NCBI RefSeq assembly: GCF_000003855.2
Contig: NW_003101668.1
Span: 1,466,031 to 1,530,030, forward strand
From: Blastomyces gilchristii SLH14081
Taxonomy: Eukaryota; Ascomycota; Eurotiomycetes; Onygenales; Ajellomycetaceae
Length of the DNA stretch: 64,000 bases
Direction of reading: 5' to 3'
Shown here: positions 46,551 to 56,157 of the stretch, one piece after another
Numbering within the stretch: the stretch's first letter is position 1
Layout of the letters: the number at the start of each line of letters is the position of its first letter
Notes under the pieces: model-generated
Seen by the model: only the letters and a program-made list of their open reading frames with translations
What the model was told of the DNA's origin: nothing
The model's database searches: none
Program-made: the position numbers and the translations under genes

Positions 46551-46685
46551 ATCCCGTGACCTCTTCTTCGGCCGTTGGGCTCCTTCGGCCGTTGGGTATA
46601 TATATGGCCTTCTCCCCCCTCTCTGACTCCATATTTCTTTCAATTCCTTTTCCACTCTCCATTCACTGAGGGGTCCTGTTCAGCC
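46551..46685 (+). promoter_or_regulatory. TATA-type core promoter 2, upstream of the 46686 gene
   Basis: ATCCCGTGAC (46551-46560) is followed by two tandem CTTCGGCCGTTGGG units (about 46566-46596), TATATATAT (46597-46605) and a CT-rich leader. The ATG at 46686 has good context (CAGCCATGG). Confidence 0.6.
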
Positions 46686-47310
46686 ATGGCTTCTACCGAA
46701 GCTGAACCCCGCAGCGCCATCGTCATCGATGACGATACAGATGCAGAGATGGACACACCTCGGTTCCCGCCGCGAGAGCTATGGAGAAAGAGACGCCTTG
46801 TGAACTATACTCTCCTGGAGTATGAGACTCTGTTTGATGACTCAGTGCTTCTTAATTTCTCTGTATTCATAACATTACAGTCACTGAAGAAATACAAAAT
46901 ACTTAACTTAAAAATAGTTCTGATAAGATCTTTCTCTCAACTGAGCTGAACTTACTCTTTACTAATATTAGAATAGATAACAGCAAATCAAGAAATTCAT
47001 ATCATATTTAAAACAGAGTCTGTAAAGATTAGAGAGCTTTAAGAAGAAGTATAGTATCTGAAGAAGTGAAATACTGAGCTAGAAATCAAGCACTGTACAG
47101 AGCTGATCAGAAAAAATAAACAGATCTATAAGCTAGAGACTAAGATCAGTAAGCTGATGCATTGATATCAATATTCAATATATTATACTATCTCTTCAGA
47201 GTGGAAAACCCTTCTATACAGACACAGGTTCTGCCCAGAGTGTCTCTCTTCTAACTCAGAGACCTGTGGATCATGTTGTCGAGATTTCACTGGCTATATA
47301 AAGAGTGATT
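46686..47310 (+). pseudogene. Short nuclear gene with decayed middle, Cys-rich C-terminus
   Basis: The N-terminus is undecayed: MASTEAEPRSAIVIDDDTDA, then PPRELWRKRRLVNYTLLEYE. From about 46845 to 47205 the sequence is heavily decayed, with stops, but one frame reads as a coiled coil (YLKKWNTELEIKHCTELIRK). From 47205 it is undecayed again and in the same reading ends with RHRFCPECLSSNSETCGSCC and a stop near 47310. The acidic start followed by a basic patch suggests a nuclear protein. It may be related to the Myb-like gene just upstream. No family is named. The gene is disabled by the middle section. Confidence 0.45.
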
Positions 47311-47837
47311 AGGTAGCAATAGCAATGCTTTTTTGTCTGCAGCGCTAGACTCGTACGATCATAGTTTTGTAACATTGGTAGGAGAAGAGGCAGGGAAAAC
47401 AACAAAAAGACATTAATTAGAGGTCCGCCATATTCTCAATCTTGTTGCTCAATCTTGGAGTGAATCGGGTACATGTAATTATTGGTATGCTTAGGCTGAT
47501 TTCGCAACTTTCAAAACTTGTGAGGGTCTTAGACATAGACTTGGCTGTTGTGTGGGATCGCGTTCGGGAGAGACTGGCGTTGGATTTCCAACAGAGCCCA
47601 GCAAAAGTCGGTCAAAGGCATGGTGTATTAAAAGACAAATCAAGAGCAATTCACGCTATCAATACACTGAATCTTCATTAGCCTACTGCACCTGAGTTAT
47701 AAGCGTGCGCCTGAGTTTCTAGATATAGTTTACCAACATTATCCAGGTCATCTACCAGCCTTCTAGTGAGGCTCAGTCAGAACTGAACCCCGCCTGAGAG
47801 CTGGCCAAGGTGTCGGATTGAGTGTCACGGATGAATA
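47311..47837. other. Undecayed host-like sequence, no clear gene
   Basis: This is normal-composition DNA with CG pairs. A 79-codon frame (47442-47681, beginning MLLNLGVNRVHVIIGMLRLI in the tallest reading) shows no known motif and may be chance. The copia LTR begins at 47838. Confidence 0.4.
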
Positions 47838-48101
47838 TGTTGGAGACATATGAATCTTATGTGTATCAAGATCTGCTTGTTATATTATCCATGCTCTTTC
47901 TAATATATCTATTTCATATAAAAGATAGAGCTATTTATAGTAAAATATATATGTGAGTCAAGAGAGCTAGTATAAGCAAGTATTAGATGAGTATTATAGT
48001 AAGCTGATAATAATGAGAAATATTGTAGTAATACAATATTGATGATATTCAGTAGTATATAATCTCTTTTTTCTGACACACTCTCTTCAGTGAATGTAAC
48101 A
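47838..48101 (-). repeat. Probable copia 3' LTR
   Basis: The segment starts TGTTGGAG and ends GTAACA, the TG...CA ends expected of a Ty1/copia LTR, next to undecayed host DNA. It lies just beyond the copia stop codon (about 48205). The second LTR is not in view, so the right border is a guess. Between it and the coding part lie tandem units of about 26 bp (AATAAAAAGAG, 48130-48190). Confidence 0.5.
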
Positions 48102-48204
48102 TATAAATAAAAGTGTAAATGAAGCCGTAATAAAAAGAGTATAGATAAATCTATAATAAAAAGAGCATAGATGAATCTGTAGAGATTATATCAAGATAGA
48201 TTAT

Positions 48205-51200
48205 TTATTCTGCTTGTATCTTGATAATATCTGATATATTAACTAGGTCTAGTATCTTGATAAATTCTGTATATTTCTGGCATGACAGAGTCTTAGTGAG
48301 GCCATTCACTAGCATCTAGACTATAGACACTTAATTAACTGTAATATTACTAAATTGAACACATTCTTGAAGCTAGCTTTCATATATATCAATATGACAG
48401 AGCTTGATAATTGTAGAGAAATCTTTCTTTATAAGAATATTAACAGTTTAATAGTTATCACATTGAATACAGATCTTGTGATCAGATTTAAATTAAATAT
48501 ATTAAAAGAATCTATTTCATTAGATAGACTTCTTACTAACTTGTAAGATAGTAATAAACTCAGCTTCTGTAATAGATGTAGTTATAATTATCTATGTATT
48601 TAATTTTTAATCAATAGCTTCACTGAATAGTTTGAAGATATATTCTTGCCCCGGTGGCCGAATGGTTTAATGCGGCCACCCGGTAGCGCCTTGGTGTGGG
48701 AAACCAAGGCGCGTGGGTTTGAAACCCGCAGGGGATATATTAAATCCAGAACTCAAGCACCTCAGGTTTCTAATAAATACAGAGGTGTACAAATCACTTC
48801 AATGAATTGCTCTATGTTTCTGAACTGAGAAGTTATTATCACATGTATCTAAATTGTCACTTCTTTGTATTTTTCTATGTTATTGTTCTCTTGACATGAT
48901 CTTAACACCTGTATTTCCTTCTGTATAATCAATACTTGACCTGTATTTAACATCACGCAAGGACTCATCATTAGCTCCGCTTGCATATGAGTATAATGAA
49001 AGAATAATAATAATAATAAATAATAATAAGATATATTCTTATATAAAGTGATAATTCAGATTATCTATAAAAGAGATATCACTGATAGCTTTAATAATAT
49101 TAGATTTGAGATTAAGTTATAAAGATCTGTCAATATTATTATCATATTAAATAGCAAGATTCTTTATATTATATAGATAAGATATTATTCTATTCATCTC
49201 TGATAAGTGATGTTCTGATGAATTTATCATGAATATAGCTAGTTTACTCACTGTATATATAATATTAGAGTGAGTCATCACTGCTGAGTAAATATAGAAG
49301 TTAATATATTATTAATAATAATGAATTTTTACAGATATAACTGACTTATTAAAAGGCTCTAACAGAGTATCAGTTAGTAAAGTATATATCTTACAGATAT
49401 ATATAAGATGATATATATTAACTATCTTATCAATATAGACATTCTGATATAGTCAGAGCTTCAAGTTGAGACAATTATATATTATTCACATATTGAGAAA
49501 TCATTTCAAATCTCTTATCTATTAAATCTTGTAGATATTTTTAAGATCTTTGATTAGTTAATCTCTTTCTTTTAAATCTTCTCATTGCAATGAAATGACA
49601 ATATTATTTATATAGAAGAAGATGATTAATCAATTATTAGAGAAGAGACATCAATTCTCTGATATAGAGATAAAGTCTAGTATTCTCAATATTAAAGATA
49701 GTTTATTTAATCAGAGAAGAGATAATCTGTATAATTCATATAGTACTTATAGAAGTTTTAGTACATGATTTATACACTTTAAATTTTACACTCTCTTTAA
49801 CTTTCATTATTCATCAGATAGTTTCATATATACTAGCTTATTAATATTACTATTAATGAAGATATTAATTTCATCTAGCTGTTTCACATCTAGATCAAAT
49901 ACTACTATTAGAGTTAATAAGATTCAGAGATTTCTGACAGCTAGTATATAAGCTTTTATAGTGAGATCTGTGATTGATTGAAGATCTCTGTGTATATAGA
50001 TATGAGCTTTGTATTTTAAAAGAAAATCTTCATTATTGAATTTATAGATGAATACTTATTATAGAGAGATAACTGAGATATCTCTCTGTAATCTGCTAGT
50101 AATTTTATATATATTCTGCAGAGATATACTATCTCATTCTCACTTAGCAGTGTTCTTAAATTCTTTATAATATAAGTGTTTTTCAATATCTGCTCAGTAA
50201 TTTGATGAATCTGACAGTTGAGATCTATGAATTCTTGAAGTCAGTATGAATACTGTTGATATAGCTGTATTATTGATAACTGTGAAAACAGTATTTGAAA
50301 ATAAATTTTAAGACTTGTAGAAGTCTGAGTGTGATTGAGAGAATATCTCATTGATTATTTAAAATGAATTATTTTTGACATTTGAAACTGTCATAAAATG
50401 AGCAGCTCTGTGTTTTCAGATTCTGCAGTTATTAATGATATTTACTTTATTAAAGTCAGCACTGATATCATGAGCTCTAGATACAATATTTCATATTCAA
50501 TTATCTATCACAGCTGGATGAGTATTAATATCAACATTAAAATCTGTTAACTCTGATATTGAATCTGATGTAGAAAGAATTGAAATGTTATGATATTTAT
50601 ACTCATTATTTTTCTTCTCTATTTTTTCAGAGCTTTGAGTATTTTCTTCAGAGTGAAAAACATTAATATCTGTATCTATAATCTCTTTCAATTGATTGAT
50701 AGAAGTCATTGATGATTCTTGAACTTTCATATATAGAAGCTTCATCTTCTTAGATACTCAATCTCTTAGTTGTCTTTCAATGTAGAGATCTTCAGAATTG
50801 AATTTTCTATTCTTATTAAATATCACATCTCTTGCTCTTATCACCTGTTCTAAGTGTGAAATTCAAATTCAATTGATGTTTGTAGAATTATATTCATCTA
50901 AATATTTAATATATGCTCAGAGATCTAGCTTCTGAGAGCAGTTTCTATTGAGAACTTCATTCAGTATCTTTGCATAGATGCAATATCTGGAGATTCAAAG
51001 ATAAGTATAGAAGTAAGATTTGATTTATAGAAATTCTTTCAATACTCATAGAGATGACTTTCAATCTAGAATTCTAGTAGAGATTTGATTTACTAGATAG
51101 ATAGCAGTAAGTGCAATCTCAGAAAAAAGTGATTGTGATAGAAGAGATTCTATCTATAGAGTTCTTATCTTTGTTATTAATATTGCTTTTGCTTACTCTG

Positions 51201-52540
51201 CTGCATTATTTTACTTATAAATATACTCTGAAGAATACTTCATCTCTAGGCCTTTATCATTCACTTAATTTATGAAGTCATCTGCTTTCTTAACTACTGT
51301 ATCATTGTTAATATGAATAATCTTTATAATACAGTTGAATTGATATTTAATTCAATTGATAGCTTATCTAAGAGCTTTTCAGATTTCTGATTTTCAGATA
51401 GCTGTTATAGCTATATGAAAATGAAGATAATCACACATGAAATGTATGAGATAACACTCATCATTATAGCGCTGTGTAGGGCCATATGTGATATTCATAT
51501 ATAGGTGTTTAAATGATATTTGAGATCTAATGTGAGAACATCTAGATATTTGATTTTTTATATTAAATAGATGACAGAGTTTACAAAGCTCAGTGATAAG
51601 CTTTTTCATAGTGTTTTCTAGATTGATGATTTGAACATCAGTTGCATCATTTACAAGCTTTTAAATTATGATTTTTAATAAATGTTCTAATCTCTTATAT
51701 CATGTAGACTGAGTAGCTATAGAGATCTTCGGTTTTTAAGAAGATTTTGTGTATATTAACAGGTTGAAAGAATGATTTGTTGAAGTATATAATGACAGAT
51801 TAGAAGAAGAATTTGTAGAAGTTGAAGAATTTGAAGATATCATTTTTTCAGATATAGTGATGTTAGAAGTGTGTGATATAATAGCTGCAGCAGCTTCAGT
51901 AGTGAATTTTTCTAAGATAGTTAAGAAAATAGCTATTTCACTATATTCTATAACTAGCAATCTCTTAAATACTTTAACATGTGCAAAGATTGTATTATCT
52001 GTGTGTTTTTACAATCTGAAGTCTTTTTCATTATAATAGATGCCTTCTATATAAAAACACAGTTTTCATGCAATGATATTTATATGAAAATTCAGAATGT
52101 AAGCTGTATTGATAAGGTTGATATTGAACTGCTTATCTATTTCATTTATTATAATTATTCTAACAGTTCTATAATCTTTAACTTTAGTGCTGAAATTATC
52201 TGTATAGACTTTCACATTCTCATTCACAGATGTAAAGAATAGAAAATGTGATTGATTATTATATATATACTGTTTCATGCCAGTATCAAAGATTCAGAAG
52301 TATTAAAGATAGAAGTGAGAATTTAAGAAGTTCATTGATATTTTTCAGATCTGTTAATTGATAGATTAATGATTAATAGATTGAGAATCTGATTACTTCA
52401 GAATCATTTCTCTCAGAACTGCTTCATTGACATCTATTATATCTGTATTCATGAATAAATCTCTAGATATCACATAATTAACACATCTCTTCAATTCTTG
52501 ATTCTTAAGAGCTTGATCAATCTGAGTTCTCTTCTTCTCA
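48205..52540 (-). pseudogene. copia gag-pol remnant
   Basis: The protease region is at 52066-52278 (TAYILNFHINIIA at its end). The integrase start is at 51394-51609, with LCKLCHLFNIKNQISR then YNDECYLIHFMCDYLHF. The linker is at 50497-50960. RT runs from about 50060 (FIYKFNNEDFLLKYKAHIY) to the box YINNIVISL (about 49590-49620, YVDD with D-to-N changes) and LKWFLNM. RNase H is about 49100-48250 and is split by the SINE. It closes with SITEAEF and NGLTKTLSCQKYTEF, the usual STEAE and ADGLTKAL motifs, and stops near 48205. Stops throughout make it inactive. Confidence 0.8.
48648..49027 (+). mobile_element. tRNA-derived SINE copy 2, well preserved
   Basis: This is the same family as 17675-18046. 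The A box is TGGCCGAATGG, the B box GGTTTGAAACC. A D-stem-like GGCC/GGCC pair is followed by a 10-bp stem with 7-base loop GTGGGAA (U at the position before the would-be anticodon GGG). The body matches copy 1 at most positions and keeps more CG. The tail is (AAT)n. It is flanked by a perfect 13-bp duplication AAGATATATTCTT (48635-48647, 49028-49040). It encodes no protein. An intact tRNA gene is excluded by the long stem and the unpaired acceptor end. Confidence 0.92.
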
Positions 52541-52587
52541 TTTTCCTTTCATTCAGATGACTTTCTTAATAAATTGAGATCAACTAA

Positions 52588-53460
52588 CCGCTCCACCACG
52601 AACTCGCTCGATTTTTCGAATAAGAACCCGCCGATAGATCTATCGAAAAGCCCTCGATCATACGAGCATTTTGACCCCATCGCCGACCGCATACCCCGTG
52701 TGGTGGTGGAGATATCCAGCCAAACGTGAACTAGACGTTGTTCGAAACTCCCGTGTGGGATTATCCGCCGTTCACCCCTACCACACCACAACCCCGGGCC
52801 AAATTGCCATACAAATTGTAAGGTGAAGAGACCTAGCCATATGTGCCAATCTTCTTGATTTTGGAAGATCCCTGATCTGTAATTGTGGAGATATCTGAGA
52901 AGCGATCTCCGCGAAAACCCTGTCCACCTTTGATGTTCCAAAACATCAATGCCAAGGCCAGGCTGAGAGAATTCAGAATATCTCAAAATTCAACCGCTCC
53001 ACCACGAACTCGCTCGATTTTTCGAATAAGAACCCGCCGATAGATCCATCGAAAAGCCCTCGATCATACGAGCATTCTGACCCCATCGCCGACCGCATAC
53101 CCTGTGTGGTGGTGGAGTTATCCAGCCAAATGTGAAACCGGACGTTGTTCGGAACTCCTGCGTGGGATTATCCCTCATTCTCCCCTACCACACCACAACC
53201 CCGGGCCAAATTGCCATACAAATTGTAAGGTGAAGAGACCTAGCCGTATGCATCAATCTTCTCGATTTTGGAAGATCCCCAATCTGTAGTTGTGGAGATA
53301 TCTGAGGAGCGACCTCCGCGAAAACCCTGTCCATCTTTGATGTTCCAAAACACCAACGCCAAGTCCCACCCTCGTACCGCCCTTCCCAGTCTGGCCCATC
53401 CCCGGCAGAAAAATACAAAAAGATACCTCAGCAATAATATCAAGCACATAATCAATGAAC
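52588..53460 (+). promoter_or_regulatory. LINE 5' tandem units (406 bp), GC-rich and undecayed
   Basis: CCGCTCCACCACGAACTCGC begins at 52588 and again at 52994, giving a period of 406 bp. The second unit runs on into the rest of the 5' UTR (CCCATCCCCGGCAG, about 53396). The first ends in a different 45-bp joint. Tandem 5' units act as promoters in some LINEs such as mouse L1; that role is inferred here. The long minus-strand frames inside are not supported as genes. Confidence 0.6.
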
Positions 53461-54517
53461 AATGAGTCAACAGCACATCAGCAACTATAAAATCAGTATA
53501 TCTCAAGATCTCACTGAGCCTTTGATCCCTGCACAGTGAGATATATTAAATCTAGTTTTAATACCTCAATATTCAATAGATTCTGCAAGGAATTGAGAAC
53601 AGCAACACTAGGTTTCTATTGAATTTGAGAATTAACTCTATATTGATATAATCATTGACAAAGTCTTCTATTTTGAGATATAAATAATCAGTTCCTCTAC
53701 ATCCTGCTGACAATATTTACATTATTATATAGAAACAGACTTATATTCTCTATAATATCAAGACTCTGAAGAGAGAAAGTCTTGATAGAAGATATACAGT
53801 AATACATATCTTAGCAGTTTCTATCTCATTCTTCTGCAGCAGTTAATGCAAAAAAAAGATTTTAGAAATAGTTTTTTACTTCTCTTGAAAAAGTAAGGTG
53901 TTTTTCTCTGGATTTTACACAATATTCTTACAAAGAATTAAAAACAGAGTTATTTTCTGTCATAATTTCATATTCTTTTAAGTAAGAATTACTTTTTCAG
54001 TAACTGAAGAGCTTTCATTAATACTTAATTCTTTTTTACACTCTTTATTAACTGATTTGAGTTGCACACTTGTTGTGTGAGAAGAATTGAATAATTTAGA
54101 ATAAAATTGAATAGTTTTAATCAATTTCTCTGCAAAAAATTGATTTATTTTTTGTCAGTTTTTCTCTTAAGAACTGTCATATCATCTGATTTACTATTAA
54201 TTAATATCATACTTTTTCTCACTATATTCTAAGAAAGAGATTGTAAAGATTTTATTGATTTATCTTAAAAATCAATTTTAGTTTATTAGATTCTCTTCAA
54301 AAATCTAACCTAGTTACTGAACTAGTGTGAAAAAAATCAGGTGTTTTATACATAAAAGTCTGTTATTCTTCTTTTGAAATAGTCTGATCAACTTTTCAAT
54401 TGAAAACAGACTTAGAAACCTCTTAATTGAAACAGTCTGATCAACTTTTCAATTCAAAAGAGTTTAATAAATATCTCAATTGAATTAGTCTGATCAACTT
54501 TTCATTGAGTAAGAACA
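53461..54517 (+). other. LINE copy 1, 5' UTR
   Basis: Non-coding leader matching 60740-60961, 61468-61745 and 62252-62719 of copy 2. It includes poly-A GCAAAAAAAAG near 53850 and, at 54381-54510, three 53-bp tandem units each with CTGATCAACTTTTCA. Copy 2 has only two of these units. Confidence 0.75.
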
Positions 54518-56157
54518 ATGAGTTCAAAAGTACACTCAGTTAATATGAAAAAAGATGCTTTCTCAAATACTATTTCTGAGATTGAAATTCTGAAGAGAAG
54601 AAAGAAAGAAGAAATAGAGAAACAACAAGTTCTTGAAATACAGAAACTTGAAAAAGTAAGTAAAATTCTTGAAAAGCAGTATCTGAGTGAGATGAATGAA
54701 GAAGTTCTATTAATTCTTCATACTCAGACTAGACAACTACAGAAAGTGATCAAGTTCAAACTTGAAATTTCAAACACAGTTCAAAAAACTTCAAAAATTT
54801 CTAATATAATCACTGACTCTTCAGTTTACTCTTCTTTCTTTTCTACTTCTTCTTCTTCTTCTTCTTTAAATCAGAAGAAAACATATACTCAAGCAGCTGA
54901 ATCTGCTGTCTCTAAACCTGCTGTCTCTAAATCTGCTATCTCAAAACCTGCTCAAATTCTGAGAAACTGAGAAGAATACTGCTCATACTTCTAGTGATAG
55001 AAGAGTGGAGAAAAAAATACAAAAGAGAAAATCTCAATCTCAGAAATAGAANNNNNNNNNNNNNNNNNNNNNNNNNNNNNNNNNNNNNNNNNNNNNNNNN
55101 NNNNNNNNNNNNNNNNNNNNNNNNNNNNNNNNNNNNNNNNNNNNNNNNNNNNNNNNNNNNNNNNNNNNNNNNNNNNNNNNNNNNNNNNNNNNNNNNNNNN
55201 NNNNNNNNNNNNNNNNNNNNNNNNNNNNNNNNNNNNNNNNNNNNNNNNNNNNNNNNNNNNNNNNNNNNNNNNNNNNNNNNNNNNCTCTGAAAATTAGCAG
55301 TAGAATCTTTGTTAAACACAATAATTCTATCTGAGAGAGATGAAAAGTGAGACAAATTCATTCTTCATGATATTTCAGTTGAAATTTTTGACTGTGAAGA
55401 AGAAATACTACTTCTCAAAAATGAATTAGAAGAATACAACTCTATTCAACTGAGAAAAGAGCCTGTATAACTAAATTCAATTAAGTTCAGATAAAGCAGA
55501 AGAAATGCCTCTGTTCTAGTATATACAAAGACAATTGAATAGTCAAAGATCTCTGAAGTAAGAGTAGTAGATTTGAAAATGAGAGTTCATGAATACAAAG
55601 ACTCAAGAATGAATCTCAAAGCTCAAACACAGTGTTCAAACTGTCAAAGATATGAACACTTTATAATCTTCTATTTCAGAGACTCAAAATGTGCATTCTG
55701 TATCAGAGATTATAAAACTAGTGAGCATAAATGTGAAATATACTTAAAAAGAGATGAAATATATTAATATACTCTGCTTAAATGCTCTAATTGCAAAGAA
55801 AAACATGCATCTAGCTTAAAAGAATGTATGTTTGCTTCAAGAACTCAAAAGAACTGAAGAAAAGACAAAGCTCAGAGTAAATCTAGAACTGAAGAGAATA
55901 GTCAAGTCAGTAAACTCACAACTGTAAGCTCAAAAAGAAGAAACTCTTAACTATCTAAGTCTTCAAACTTTAATTCTTCAGCTAAATATAAATAGAATTT
56001 GAATTCTCAAACTTCTGTTAAGATTAGAGAATTGAGAAATGACTCTGATGATAAACTAGATATAATACAAGCAGTTGAGATTCCTACTTTTCAGAACAGT
56101 TATAATCTACTATCTGATAATAGTGATTAGATTCTACTCTACTCTCATTTAGTATGA
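54518..56157 (+). pseudogene. LINE copy 1 ORF1 (RNA-binding gag-like protein)
   Basis: ATG at 54518 (MSSKVHSVNMKKDAFSNT) opens a coiled-coil N-terminal region (KRRKKEEIEKQQVLEIQKLE), then a Ser/Ala/Lys-rich linker with repeated AVSKPA. The frame is lost at 54970. An assembly gap lies at 55052-55284. The C-terminal part has three zinc knuckles at about 55636-55850: CSNC...H, CAFC...HKC and CSNCKEKHASSLKEC. This spacing is typical of Tad1 and jockey/I ORF1 proteins, which coat the element RNA. A single frame resumes after the gap with stops at Trp-like positions. The end near 56155 is approximate. Confidence 0.75.
55052..55284. other. Assembly gap (233 N)
   Basis: A run of N inside LINE ORF1. 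The aligned stretch in copy 2 (63243-63475) is also 233 bp, so the gap size looks real and the missing DNA is probably ordinary ORF1 sequence. Confidence 0.95.

Larger units (their letters stand above)
47838..52583 (-). mobile_element. Ty1/copia retrotransposon, minus strand, 5' end lost
   Basis: On the minus strand this runs gag remnant, protease, integrase, RT, RNase H and 3' LTR in the copia order (integrase before RT). The 5' LTR is missing: at 52583 the sequence passes straight into the LINE 5' units. A SINE is inserted in the RNase H part. TA is frequent and several Trp codons became TAG, a decay pattern different from the gypsy and hAT elements. Confidence 0.8.

Noticed and set aside
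45822..46655. Several overlapping frames of 60-126 codons on both strands
   Set aside because: They overlap each other and the Myb-like frame in a GC-balanced stretch where stops are rarer. No motifs were seen.
52549..52986. 145-codon minus-strand gene in the LINE 5' units
   Set aside because: It spans the unit joint, is antisense to the element, is broken in the second unit and has no domain.
55040..55361. Frames spanning the N run
   Set aside because: These are artefacts of translating unknown bases.
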